This document shows positions 1-11,583 of a stretch of 64,000 nucleotides of DNA, one piece after another. The stretch comes from Pseudo-nitzschia pungens (taxonomy: Eukaryota; Bacillariophyta; Bacillariophyceae; Bacillariales; Bacillariaceae). Location of the stretch: contig CM074761.1 in assembly GCA_037355855.1 (NCBI GenBank), positions 2,809,346 to 2,873,345 of the forward strand, read 5' to 3'. Positions within the stretch are counted from its first letter, which is position 1. Each line of letters begins with the position of its first letter. Position numbers and translations under genes: made by a program. Under the pieces are notes generated by a model. The model searched no databases. It worked only from the letters and a program-made list of their open reading frames with translations, and was not told the DNA's origin.

Positions 1-1062
1 GAAGGAGAGAAGAACAGTGTCTCGGATTAGCATTCATTGTTTGTAGCATGTACTTCAACAATCAAAACTAGTTTGACTTGGAGAGGGAAGGGACTTCGCA
101 AAACTCTCTTTTAAAATGCTAGGCGGAAAACTAGTTAAAGGTTCTTTCTGCCATTATTTGATTCTTTCGTGTAAGTCTTGGGATGATACAAACTATTATT
201 ATCATTGTCGTAAATTACATTCGACTTATTCACTGACAACATTACTCGTACTTCGAATCCTAGTCACAGATTAGGACGTGGTGTTTTAAAAAATAACTCG
301 AACTGCAATATTCACTCGAGAACATACTACTGATTGGAAAGATAGCTTCTGAGAATAGCCAATCAAGAATGGCTGTGGCATACATGTCAGCAAATGGTTA
401 TGCATGCAAAGGCCGAGTACTGCTATGATGATCATGATGCTGATGTTATGATACGGATAACCTTACAAGTAAGGTTACCACCGGTTCGAAACACCTCTTG
501 AATCAATCTCGAATGCTTTGAATTCCATTCGTTCGGTTTCAACTACGGGTAAATCTTACCTGTACCACTAAGGTTTACTTCTACTTCGTATGGTAATTGG
601 AATTTTGAACACCCAAACATCCTGTCAACATACGAACTGGTAATTACAGTAGACCGGATACATGAGGTTACCGTAACCTTAAGGTTACCGCATACCTACC
701 GCGTACCGCATTTGTTTACTAACCTATGTAATGGTAACCTTACCGTACATAAGATATAATATATTCGAATTTGAGTCATATATCAGTCACGAGTCAAGAG
801 ATTCCTACATGAAGCTTTTTCTGTCTTAAAGATACTTCAACTTTGTTTTTTCTCACACCTTGGTCCCTCGCCAATCGTCATCATCTTTCTACACGTAAAC
901 ACGTGTGGAATGTTGAATACAAAAGAGTGCCGCTCCTTGTCCTCTCCGCTTGAAGATAGGATTTCCTCGTCTGAAGCTGAGAACACTCGCTTTCGAGCGA
1001 CCTCATCCCCGCTCTACGCACAATTCGTTTCGTCGTCACACCCGAAGTATATTATATCCATC
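1..1062. other. non-coding spacer upstream of first Lhc gene
   Basis: I see no convincing gene here. The spacer holds several copies of a palindromic word family: an AACCTTAC/GTAAGGTT hairpin at 459-476, a perfect 16-bp palindrome GTAACCTTAAGGTTAC at 673-688, and further copies around 610-745. The open frame running into the Lhc gene from 910 is rejected as coding because the protein family's signal peptide starts at 1063. Confidence 0.6.
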
Positions 1063-1656
1063 ATGAAGACTGCCTGTGTTCTTGCTACCATCTTGGCTTC
1101 GGCCGCCGCCTTCGCCCCCGCCTCCATCACCTCGCGATCCACTTCCCTTGCGGCCAGTGAGTACGAAAACGAAGCCGGTGTTGTAGCCCCTGTTGGATTC
1201 TGGGATCCGGCCAAGCTTTCCTCTGGCATCGACCAAGAAACTTTCGACAAATACCGATTGGCTGAATTGAAGCACGGACGCGTCTGCATGTTGGCTGTTT
1301 TGGGATACGTTGCCACCGAAACCTACCACTTCCCTGGCGACATCGCCCCTGGAATCCCTTTCGACAGCATCCCCTCCGGATACGCCGCCATCGCTGCCAT
1401 TCCTTTGTTGGGATGGTTGCAAATCATCTGGACTGTTGGTATCGTCGAGACCACCGGAAACCTCGGAAGCTTCCCAATCGGATACCTTGACTTGGAACCT
1501 GAGGAATACTTCAAGCGTCAAACACAAGAGCTTCAACATGGACGTCTTGCTATGTTGGCCTTCCTTGAATTGCTTCGTCACGACACCCAGACCTTGGCCG
1601 GAAACAACGACGGTCTTGATGTCTTGATCTCTGGACTTCCTTTCATCTACAACTAA
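1063..1656 (+). CDS. fucoxanthin-chlorophyll a/c binding protein (Lhc family)
   Basis: This is a 197-residue antenna protein of the thylakoid membrane that binds chlorophyll a/c and fucoxanthin and passes excitation energy to the photosystems. The ATG at 1063 is chosen because it opens a hydrophobic signal peptide followed by an ASAFAP-type plastid motif (ASAAAFAP, residues 12-19), the usual diatom bipartite presequence; the frame is open upstream to 910 but that part does not look like a leader. The two pseudo-symmetric chlorophyll-binding helices are visible: E68 with HGR at 71-73 in the first, and E156 with HGR at 159-161 in the third. The central helix lies near residues 108-128. Length is normal and there is no intron. 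The next gene on the same strand is a second Lhc gene 923 bp downstream. Subfamily (Lhcf, Lhcx or other) cannot be settled by eye. Confidence 0.94.
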   Translation: MKTACVLATILASAAAFAPASITSRSTSLAASEYENEAGVVAPVGFWDPAKLSSGIDQETFDKYRLAELKHGRVCMLAVLGYVATETYHFPGDIAPGIPFDSIPSGYAAIAAIPLLGWLQIIWTVGIVETTGNLGSFPIGYLDLEPEEYFKRQTQELQHGRLAMLAFLELLRHDTQTLAGNNDGLDVLISGLPFIYN

Positions 1657-2579
1657 GTTAATACAGGGATGAACGAGGTTGTTTCAGCGCTTGTAAAAGT
1701 TTTGTTTTACAGGCGCACGGAAACATGCTATATGATGATATAACGAGTCACCTGTTTTGAACTAACGATTGTTGTACAATCCTGGGCAATTCGTGTCTCC
1801 GTTGCAATTCTCTCTTTTTCACCGTCTGGGACCGCTCGCGGTAGAATAAAACATATTCTGACAAGCCTGCTGGAGTGGATTTAGAGTTGGTAGTTTTTAA
1901 CAAAACAATACTTAAGAATTATCGTTAACGTCGAGATCAGCATTTCATTTAAATCCATCATCGTCCTAATTGAACCAGTACTTTATCCCACTATCTAGTA
2001 ACAACAGTCTATAAAGCTTCGACACACTCGAAATAGGATGGCTATCAGAACTTGAGAAATAAAGCGTTGGTCTTAGTAGAATAGGGAAATTACCTTTCTG
2101 TTCTGTTTTGTCTTCCTGATGGAACTCGAAGCAATACGTAAGGTTACTACCTGATACGTCTTTGTAGCCACGACGACCATCCAAGTTGCTTGCAGTTCAA
2201 ACTGGCCTGTAACCTTACCGTACAGTAAGATTATTCAACAAGAAAAAGAGTTCTGTTTTCGTTTTTCAACCTTGAGGTCTGTACGACGTCCGTATGATCA
2301 CCGTTAAAGTGCCGCGCCTTCACGTTTTAATACGTGGTATGTAGGTTTTCTACGAGCGATCTTTTCAATTCAACTTGAGGGAGAAATGCGATGCGCATCG
2401 TGTGCATCATGTTCACGGATTGTTTGGATATTGCGTAAGAGACGTAGCACTCTCAGCGAACTGCGTTCCACCGTGCTGCGTGTTGCCGTTCTGTTTCCGT
2501 CATCGTCACTGCAACAACTGGACTGTCCCATATTCTTGCAAGACGCCCTTTTTGTAAATACGTAAAAATATATACAACC
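1657..2579. other. spacer between the two Lhc genes
   Basis: It should contain the 3' end of the first Lhc gene and the promoter of the second. No further gene is supported. A short AACCTTACCGTAC-type word occurs near 2209-2223. Confidence 0.5.
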
Positions 2580-3347
2580 ATGAAGCTCGCTATTGCCTCT
2601 ATGATGATCGCTTCGGCGTCCGCCTTCACCTCCACCCAAAAGGTTGCTTCCACCACAGCATTGGCCGGAGTTCCTTTTGACCGTCCTTCGGCTGCCCTTC
2701 CTTTCGCTGAGAACGGATGCCCTGCCACTCTTGACGGATCCCTTCCCGGAGATGTTGGTTTCGACCCTGTTGGTTTCTCTACCACCCCTATGGCCTCTTT
2801 CTTCGACTCCAAGACCGGTGCCTCCAACTCCATGAGCGATGTTCAATGGTTGCGTGAAGCCGAGCTCACTCACGGACGTATCGCTCAGTTGGCCGTTGTT
2901 GGTTTCATCTGGCCTGGTCTTTTCGGTACCTTCCCTGGAAACGATTGGACTGGTGAAGATGCTTACTCCTACGTCAACCCTATCGAGGAACTCGAACACG
3001 TTCCCGGTGAAGCCGTTGCCCAGCTCATCTTGGTCTTCTCCTTGATTGAGTTCCGACGTGTCTCCTTGATCAAGGCCCAAGGCCCTGACCGAATGCCTGG
3101 TGATCTTCAGTTGGGACAAGGACCTGGTGAGCGCATCAACCCCTTCGGCCTCAACTACACTCCTGAACAATTCTACGAAAAGCAAGTCCAAGAAATCAAG
3201 CACTGCCGATTGGCTATGTTGGGAGCTTTCGGTCTTTTCTGCCAAAACGCCAACTCCGGAACTGACATCGTCTCCCAGATCGGTGGAGCCCTCGCCATTC
3301 CAGAATACCGTGCCAAGGCCGGATACTTCCTTCCTGAAGGTATCTAA
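2580..3347 (+). CDS. light-harvesting chlorophyll-binding protein (Lhc family, longer form)
   Basis: This is a 255-residue plastid antenna protein. Residues 1-16 form a signal peptide ending in ASASAF, so it is targeted to the complex plastid. The block LPGDVGFDPVGFS (55-67) precedes the first helix; this block is typical of the longer Lhc proteins such as Lhcr-type and is absent from the other two Lhc proteins here. The first chlorophyll-binding helix carries E95 and HGR at 98-100. The third carries E206 with HCR at 208-210, where the usual Gly after His is Cys. The central helix lies near 143-158. It is intronless and on the same strand as the preceding Lhc gene. It might belong to photosystem I antenna, which is inference from the GDVGFDP block alone. 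Confidence 0.94.
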   Translation: MKLAIASMMIASASAFTSTQKVASTTALAGVPFDRPSAALPFAENGCPATLDGSLPGDVGFDPVGFSTTPMASFFDSKTGASNSMSDVQWLREAELTHGRIAQLAVVGFIWPGLFGTFPGNDWTGEDAYSYVNPIEELEHVPGEAVAQLILVFSLIEFRRVSLIKAQGPDRMPGDLQLGQGPGERINPFGLNYTPEQFYEKQVQEIKHCRLAMLGAFGLFCQNANSGTDIVSQIGGALAIPEYRAKAGYFLPEGI

Positions 3348-5512
3348 ACTCTCATTTATCGTGTGAATGAGTGACGAAGAGGATGAGCAAACGCTGATCT
3401 CCTTTTCTCCAGAAGACTCTCTCTAGGCGTGGTAGAGAGTGGTGCTATACACGTAACGAGCTTATGTGGGATCCGTCTACGTACGACAGTACTGTTGATC
3501 CAACGAACTCAACATACTTTTTCTTGAAAGAATAGAGAACGCAGTTGTACCAACTTGATATAACAAAATTTTAGACAGCACGGTTTTCTTCTTTAAATTA
3601 ACTATTGTAAGGAACTCATCGCACCATAGATTGTTCGCATGTTGTTGAGATGACCTATTTAGACCAGAGAGTCGAGCGTTTTTTGTTGCATCCTCTCAAT
3701 GCTTTTGCCAACATTTGTCACTATGGACGCATGTGGATCGATGCCATGTCAAGGTTTCTTCCAGGTACGGTTCCACATGCACACAAGTCCCTGTTCAATC
3801 TGTTCGTCAGTGGTGTAACCGCTTAGTTCTATTATTATTACTATTTTCTACCTCGTACGAAGAACAGCATAGTAACAAACTCATGTCCCCACTTCCACGT
3901 CCCCTCTAGTAGAGCACTAATTTCCGCAAGAAGAAGAGAAGCGAACAGCGTTCCTTAGGACAACCGCACTGGAAAAAAAAAATAAGAGGAACGAGGAAGT
4001 AGACACGTACCCCCTTTTCAACTGCTCATCGATTATTCGCTCTTGACTCCTTTTGTACCGGTAGCCCTTACCACCATTTTCTATTATTTCCCATATTTCC
4101 TGTTGATGCGTAATTTTATCTGTTGATCCGTACGAGTAATACACACCGTGCGGTATTAGGAGGTATGAGCAAACGAACCTACAGCATTTTGATGGCACAG
4201 TACTTTTGTATCACCAAGAGTGGAATGAGGACAGAAGTGAGTTTAGTTACTTGAATTGCTAATCAAACGTTTTGGATCATAAATAAGTCTGTACTAGTAG
4301 TTCAACAAACATAGGACTATAAAAAGTGCAGGTACAGGCTGTGTTGTGTGCTTGTTGCAGTAGTGAATAGAAGTTCAAAGTCTGCAAAATCCATAGTCTT
4401 TCATCAAGTAAAGGAATAAATACTCATGCTAGTCTGAATTCATTGGATGGGCCAGCAGCAGCAGCAGCAGCAGCGTTGACAAAGGGAGCCCAGCCTTTAA
4501 GAGTACTACTGCTGGTAGTGGAGTTCCTTTCTGCACACACCAAACAATAAATCAGTCTCTGAAATCAAAGTAATGGGAAACTCCTCGATCCATGATTCAA
4601 GATGAGAGAAAGAAACACCCTCTATCTCAAGCAGCACGTAACCACAAATTGAAAAAAATGCTTCACAATGGTGACGAAGCACAGGGTCTGAAAACATACA
4701 CTTAGCAGGCTCGTCGCAGATAGTAGCCAACATACTTTGCCATCTTCCTTGCATAACCGAACAAACCCAAGCGCCCAGGCGCCCAAGCACATGGAGGCCT
4801 CACCGTAATTACGGTAAGTAAGTTGCTTCTTCATCGACTGAAATTCTTAGGTTAAAACCCAAACCCGTCACGTGCCTTCCAAATCGAAAGAAATTCACTT
4901 TCATTAGAAGTGTTTAGATGATAAGAAGCATGTTATCCCATTCGGAAAACTTGTATTCTATACTTTGTATGTGTATGAATCTCAATTTGTCAAAAACGAA
5001 AAGTTCTATTTTTAATATATCTCTTGACAATTGATTGGAACAAGTTTGATCATATCTTTTCGTCCTGTAGGAACAAAAATCACACCCAAACAAATTCATG
5101 ATTATGCTGTTTGATAAATATTTATGACTCGAATGGACTATTTTGCCGAGACTTATGAATACAGTAAAAAATACTACTACTACTAATAATTGTTTGTCAT
5201 GTACGGTATTGATTCCATGCACGCTTTCTGCCTTCGAAGATTTCGCCGTTTGGTTCGGGATCGAAGAAAGTACGATTACAACAACATACCTCGCACCCGA
5301 GATTTGAGAGGGTTGTCAGATTTACTTTCCAAATTCATTTCGGCCTCATCCCCAATACATACGGTACGGTAACTATATTTTCTCTACTCTTTCTTCGTCA
5401 CCATTGAGCACTGCATCACCTGCCAACAACACAGGAACGGAAGGTCATATGTTCAAACGCTAATTATCCGCAAATCCACGCATCTTATCGATACTCCAAC
5501 ATTTGATGAAAC
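3348..5512. other. 2.2-kb spacer without a supported gene
   Basis: Only short frames occur, with no protein-like composition. A CAG trinucleotide run (about seven units) lies at 4454-4475. Short stretches of TACGGTA and CGGTACGG words occur near 5200 and 5360. Confidence 0.5.
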
Positions 5513-8500
5513 ATGAGCGACGTTGCAAAATACTTGATTGATGAGTCCGAAATGGACAAATACGTTGCGAGTCATTATGAACCAGTAAGTTAGAATTTCT
5601 TGTCGATCTCCGTCAAAACCAGTGATACTAGGTGAATTAGAATTGGGATGAACTCAGTATTGTTCTCGCCTCCATTTGTCTTGTTTTGGGCTACAACTTA
5701 ATTGTGGCGCGAATTACGACTACTTTTGCGTGCAGCCGGAACACTTTGCAAGAGTTGGTGTTAGACTGACGAATCTCATGCTCGGACGGCAAGGCGAATA
5801 CATGAATTCAATCCTTACAGACGAAGTTCAGTACTTCATGGACTTTTTGGCGGTCGGAGTTTTTATTATTTGCTTCGTATTAGTTTGGTTTATTACTTTG
5901 TTAGTGTTCAAATGCCTCGGCCGCTATAGAGTGGGATGCGCCGCGGGCTTTGCCTTCCACGATGAGAACACTATCTTGAAGGAATCTCTTGAAGAAGCTG
6001 GCAAAGGAAGCAAGGGCGACAATGACGAGCTCGACGACCTTCAGTTACGAGAGGAAGATGATGCGATGTCATCCAGTGGATCTGAATATTCGTCCAGTGG
6101 ATCTGACCATTCGTCCAGCGGATCTGATTACTCGTCCAGTGGATCTGATTATTCGTCCAGAAGTTCCGCGACAAACTCAGATGACGACGAAGTCGAGGAG
6201 CTATTTAAAGATGAGCCCGATACAAAAGACAACAAGGAGAAAACCCAGACTGTGATGACCGGTGATGTCTTTGAGGATGAGCCAAACGCAAACGATATCA
6301 ACCAAACAATCCGGACTGACAACGCGGTCACGGTTCAGAAAGAGCCGAACGAAAGTGAAAATTCTGCAGCCTTCACAGCGAGTGCGGAAACCACTAATGA
6401 GGATGCTGAGAAAGAGAATCCCGCCGAGAAGCTCGTTGGGGCATTCATGGCTTTCGTGACAGGAGCAACAGGAGGTGGCAATTCCACAGTCGTCGAAACG
6501 AGTCCCGAAACCAGCAGCGAAAATGTTGAGAAAGAGGCTACGACCGAGACAATCGTCGAGCCTATAGTGGCAGGGGCGACCGGAGCTGGTAGTTCCCCAG
6601 TCGTCAACACAAGTGCCGATACCATGAGTGAAGCTATTGAGAAACAGGCTACCACTGAGACAATTGTTGAGCCTGTCGTGGCAGGGGCGAACGAAGGTGG
6701 TAGATCCCCGGTCGTCAACGCAAGTGCCGAAACTACGAGCGAAGCTATTGATAAAGCGGCCACTGCTACGACCGAGACAATCGTCGAGCCTGTCGTGGCA
6801 GTGGCGAACGAAGGTGGTAGATCCCCGGTCGTCAACACAAGTGCCGAAACTACGAGTGGAGCTATTGATAAAGCGGCCACTGCTGCGACCGAAACAGGTG
6901 TCGAGCCTGTCGTGACAGGGGCGAAAGAAGCCGATCGTTTAGAGTTGGCTGTGATGAGCAGCACAACCGGCAGTGACGCTCTCGCGAAAGAAGCCGATGA
7001 TTCCGAGAGCGCGTCGAAGATTACTGCGCTTACCACTGTGATTTCCGGGAACGAGACGAACCACTCCCAGAACTCCGTCTCAAGCTTGAAAAGTGGTGGT
7101 TCCGATAGTGATTCCGATAGTGATTCCGATAGTGATCGCGATAGCGCTTCCGGCAGTGAGTTCGATAGCGAGTTCGACAGCGAGTTCGACAGTGATTCGG
7201 ATGACGACGACCTCGAAAAATTTGAGGACGAGTCACCGGCGTTCCCCGTCGGCAGTGCTAAGGGCAAGAAGAAAGAGGGGAAGAAACATGGATGTTTCCC
7301 CTTCGACCCCCATCGCGTCGCGTCTCGCAAACTTCGAACCCGGCTTGTTTTTGCGTTTTTTGCAAATTTAGCGCTGCTTGGATGTTCGTTGCTGATCGGG
7401 CACATTTACGCACCATTGAAACCAGTGATCGAGGAAAGCGAAAAAATCACGGAAGAGACTGCGCCTCTGTTAGATGGAATGAAAGAAGCTGTCGATGGTC
7501 TCAACAAAGTCGCGCCGATTCTCGAAGAGAAATTTATTTCAACAACCGAAACGCAGTACCAAATGCTTTGCCCAAACGTTCCGAATAATGTATTTGTGTC
7601 TACATACGGCTTCGATCCGAACGAAATCACGAAGCAATTCCTTGTGGAGTATTTTTACATTGGTCCGACAATGATAAACACCGTGTCCGAAACCTACTTG
7701 GCAGGCAAAACCGCTTTCAATCACATGTCGTCCATCAACGAGAGCTTCGGAGAGGCCAACGATTATTCGTGGATCATCGCACTGTTCATCGTTCTGATGA
7801 TGCTGATTATCGTGAGCCAGTTGGCAATGATAGCCAACGCCGTGTTTACGGAAGCCGTGCTGGGGAAACCTCATCCCCGCTTCTCCAAGTTTGAAAAGTG
7901 GTACGGATGCGTGGTACTGCCACTCCAGATATTTCTGGTTGTCATAGCGTGGATATCGGTCGTAGGGTTCTGTTTTGGTACCATTGTATTGACCGATACT
8001 TGCTTGCCAAAGATCGAACCCGAACCGGACGAGTCCTTTGCTGTGGGGCGGGGTCTGAAGCCATACGTCCCCGGGCAACCAGTGGTTCACACATTGCCGA
8101 TACTGAAAGACCGAGGAACGCCAGACGACTTTGTGATGGCCGCCATCGAGGAGCTCGTCAAACTACCGGAGAGCGGACTCGTGGACTTTCGAGCATCCGT
8201 CGAATTGTATATCACGGGCTGCGATACAGACCCGGTGGCCCCACTGGTCTCCGCCCAAAAGGAAGTGGCCGCGGTCCTCGAATATGTGGACGACAAGCTG
8301 CGCTTTTTGGAGGACGTCGACGACATGAAAACCAGGTGCGGACCGAACAACAGGGTGGATGAGTACAAGGCGGATATCCAGATCATCCGCGATCAGTTGT
8401 TTGTGATCCACAAAGGCCAAAAACAGGTCTACGACGCGTTGTCGTGCCCCTTCATTAACAGCCTCTACGTGCGAGCCGTCCACGAAGCCGTGTGCACCAA

Positions 8501-8603
8501 TATGGCTTCCGCCATAACGAATGCATTCGTGGATATCACGTTGGTGTCCGTGTGCGTCATGGTTCTGATCACCCTGCGAGCGGCGTGGAGGATTTCGTTA
8601 TAA
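5513..8603 (+). CDS. large multi-pass membrane protein with acidic repeat loop
   Basis: I do not recognise the family. The main open frame has no ATG near its start, so the beginning must be spliced. A good start is ATG 5513 with a 24-codon exon ending at GTAAGT (5585). Acceptors at 5640 (TAG) or 5657 (CAG) both work, but the better hydrophobic segment, starting NWDELSIVLASICL, lies in a different frame from the rest and would need a second intron or a shift before about 5831. The rest has a strong membrane segment near 5840-5910, then about 430 residues of Ser/Glu/Asp/Thr-rich sequence. That region has SSSGSDY-type units, four copies of a 37-39-residue repeat and SDSDSD/SEFD runs. Four more membrane segments lie near 7345-7400, 7770-7850, 7905-7995 and 8525-8590. 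Two Cys-containing extramembrane loops separate them. The layout recalls Tweety or prominin proteins, but that is topology, not homology. Confidence 0.65.
6463..6930 (+). repeat. tandem 111-117-bp coding repeat
   Basis: Four in-phase copies encode a 37-39-residue unit with the recurring landmarks SPVVNTSAETTSEAI and TETIVEPVVAGA. Copies differ by one or two codons in length. They lie in the acidic loop of the membrane protein, and the last two are nearly identical at DNA level, which suggests recent duplication. Confidence 0.85.
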
Positions 8604-9885
8604 AGTGCCAAGCTAGGTACACGTATGGCATGCCATGGCACGTGTTGTAATGGCATGCCATGGCATGGCATGCCATGGCATTCCGGAACGTCCCTGTGAT
8701 ATTTTTCCATGTAACCAAATTCGTGTTCATTTCGAACACACTAAAAGCAATCGAATAAGGAATGGGAAGGAAACAACACAACGCAGCTACTTGCGTAGTA
8801 TCACAGTGGTGCCGAAAGCATTCAGCTAGAACAAGAGGGCAGCAAATGATTTCTCTTCATCTCTGGACTGGACTACTGTTCCGTTATCGATGTACACCAC
8901 TATCAGGTTCCAGATGACTAAATTAGGGACCTATGCCATTAAGATTTCCTTAGTTGATACAGAAATGGACCCACGGAACACAACAATCTGACCGCAGTCC
9001 AAGGAAAAATCCCCGAGGCAGAGAATTAAGCACCAGTAGGCACCATGACAATTTGAGAGTACAGGAAGTGTCTAGCGCACCGCAAGGTTCAAGGTATTCC
9101 TGTGTTAATAGTGAAATCATTATTACTGCTGTTGCTGTTGTCATTATTATTTTTATTGGCCACGAAGGTCTACGTGTAGTCTGGAAGGACAAGCAAGCAA
9201 AATGTTGGAACAGCTGAGACGATTTAAAAAAGTTCCTAGTTACTTCTTCGTAACCTTACTTCGTAAACGTTACACGTAGCAGTTTTGACAGTTTCATACG
9301 GTAAATCTTACATCCATCGATAGAGCCATAAAATCTTACCGTAATTACCCGGTAGAATGCATAACTTACGAGTACTTGTACCATGGTCTCGTTTTCTCAT
9401 CTGCTCTGTGCGTTTTCGGAACAAAAAGGTACAAGTATCACGACTGAATGACTCAGCCCGTGTCAATCTGGGGCTTTAGCACGTTGTTACATGTTGTACA
9501 AGTATTGTACTTCTTCGTTGATCTAGCAAAACCAACACAAGATATCAAAAGTAGGAATACGGTATTATCACTAGAAGTAAGTTAGTCCTACAGTAATGTG
9601 AATTACAGTAAAATAATTACTGAAACGGTTCCCTGCAACATAATATGAATATCTTCCCTGTTCGAACTTTGTTCTTTTTCCATATGAGCACGTAACCTTA
9701 CCGGTACATCACTGAACGCGTACGAGTAACTTCTCGGGCACATTCCGTTTCCATCCGACAAAACCAAGCCACGGCAACCCAGAAACGGGAATAACACTAC
9801 GAAGACACAACGACGATATCGAGGTTCTCGTTTCATATTCATACGGATACTCGATCACCTAACAACACAGCAACAACACAAGACA
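8604..9885. other. spacer with palindromic words
   Basis: No gene is supported. The first 80 bases hold three copies of a 15-mer palindromic unit. The stretch 9235-9620 is rich in CGTAACCTTAC, GGTAAATCTTAC and similar words seen in other spacers of this window. Confidence 0.5.
8626..8680. repeat. three copies of TGGCATGCCATGGCA just after a stop codon
   Basis: The 15-mer occurs at 8626-8640, 8651-8665 and 8666-8680. It is built from the palindromes GCATGC and CCATGG, so the block can fold in several registers. It starts 23 bp after the stop codon of the membrane-protein gene and would lie in its 3' UTR. Confidence 0.9.
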
Positions 9886-10703
9886 ATGAGCAGCACCGAT
9901 ACCACCTACCAGCGTGTGCCCTTTCGCGATGAGGACGACGACCCCAACGATGCTCCTTCCGCACTCCGAAGCGACAACAACAACATCAACAACAACGACA
10001 ACAACAACGACAACAACAACAACTCCGGGACGGTGCCCCCATCGGTCAGGCACGACCCCCTCCGAAACTTTTTGGCCATGTCGGTCCTCTTTAGCGCCAA
10101 CCACGGATGCGTCGTCAGCTGCCTCGCCCTGGCCTCGGCGCGCCTCGGAACAATCGGGGCCTGGCAGTCCGGCCTGCTCATGTTTTCCTACGCGTCGTCG
10201 GCGCTGCTGGGAGCGACCTACGTCGTCAAGACGCTCGGGGCCCGCAACTCGCTGACCCTCGGAATGCTTCTGTATTGTGCCTATGTGGCGTGCTTTTGGG
10301 TGGCGGGGCACCTGGAAGACGGTGGCATGCATGCACATTCGCATTCGCATTTGCGGGCCGCCGTGGCCTACACGGGAGCGCTCGTCGGGGGAATCGGGGC
10401 CGGTTTTTTGTGGACGGCGCAGGGAACCTACTTCGGACTGGCCAGCCAGGAGCACGCGGTCCGGAATCACGGAGTGGTAGAAGACTCCACTGCCAAGCTC
10501 GCCGGGTATTTTGCCTCGCTGTACCTGCTAGAGGAGCTCGTGCTTCGGTTGTTGTCGTCGGCCCTGCTGGAATGGGAGGTGGCCTCGTGGGGGACGATTT
10601 TTGGGATCTACACCTTGGTGGCGGTATTGTCGACCGCTGCCGTGCCCTGCTGCGTGTACGACTATCCCTCCACGGACGAGGAAAGCAACAGCCGCGACAG
10701 CAA

Positions 10704-10735
<32 letters not shown>

Positions 10736-11583
10736 CGGGTGTGGTGGACTCAAAAGACAGCGTTTTTTACAAGGCAACGGTGGCCTTTTATGTTCTGCTG
10801 GAGGATCCCAAGATGAAATACATGATCGGCCTCAACGCCGTTTTTGGCTTTGTGTCGGCCTTTTTGAATTCCTACGTCAATGGGCAGGTCGTTCCGGTGG
10901 CACTGGACGATCCGGACTCCAAATACATTGGGGTACTGAACTCTCTGGTATCGGCCGTGGCCGCGTCTGCCAGCCTGCTCTTTGGAAAACTCACGTCGAA
11001 CAAAAACGGTGACGAAAACGTCAACAACAGCAACAGTGGCAACAGTGGCAACAACGACACAATCGGATTTGGAGGCATCATCGGCACGAAGGAAGCCATT
11101 CTGTGTTTTGGTGCCCTCTGCTTCGGCGGGGTCGTCCTTCCCTTTGTCGTGCAACCGGACGCGGGCGCCTACGGATGGACGACGCTGATCGTCGTCTACG
11201 CCCTGCATGGGCTGGGACGGGCGACCTTCGAGGGGACCCTGCGATCGACCTTTGCCGACTACTTTTCCTACGAAAAAGAGGGCGCCTTTGCCAACATTAT
11301 CCTGCAGAACGGCATCGCCAGCGGAGTCGGATACATTCTGACCTTTGCGCTGACCTGCGAGACTCCCAGCCGGTACTGCGTTCGGTACAGCAACGGAAGC
11401 CTCCACGACGTGCTGACCTTTGAGCTGGTGGCGCTCGTCTCGGTGGTGGTGGCCGTCGGGGGATTCCTCCGGGCCTCCAAGCTGCACCGGGAGGAGCTGC
11501 GGTTGCGGAGGGACGAACTCGAGACGCGCGCCGACGAGGCCCTGCTGGAGCTGCACGCCAGCAGGTACGGGGTTTCTGCCTAA
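9886..11583 (+). CDS. UNC93-like major facilitator transporter
   Basis: This is a 565-residue multi-pass membrane protein of the major facilitator superfamily, UNC93-like branch. The substrate is unknown. Residues 1-50 are hydrophilic and Asn/Asp-rich. The first transmembrane half starts near residue 62 (FLAMSVLFSANHG). The stretch LGTIGAWQSGLLMFSYASS followed by LGATYVVKTLGARNSL is the family's recognisable helix 2-3 region with its short cytoplasmic loop. A hydrophilic Asn/Ser-rich central loop (about 265-290) separates the halves, and a second Asn/Ser/Gly-rich loop lies near 370-385. The C-terminus is a charged, coiled-coil-like tail. The gene is intronless and markedly GC-rich compared with the flanking spacers. 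The A/C-rich homopolymer codons (AAC, AGC) in the loops are simple-sequence expansions. Confidence 0.85.

Noticed and set aside
910..1062. 51-codon extension at the front of the first Lhc gene
   Set aside because: The extension is hydrophilic and would bury the signal peptide that starts at 1063. It is 5' UTR that happens to be open.
4454..4475. CAG repeat as part of a poly-Gln gene
   Set aside because: The frame ATG-GGC-CAG closes after ten codons and no exon continues it.
9859..10777. Minus-strand ORFs with poly-Val and poly-Cys runs inside the UNC93-like gene
   Set aside because: They are shadows of the AAC/AGC simple-sequence codons on the plus strand.
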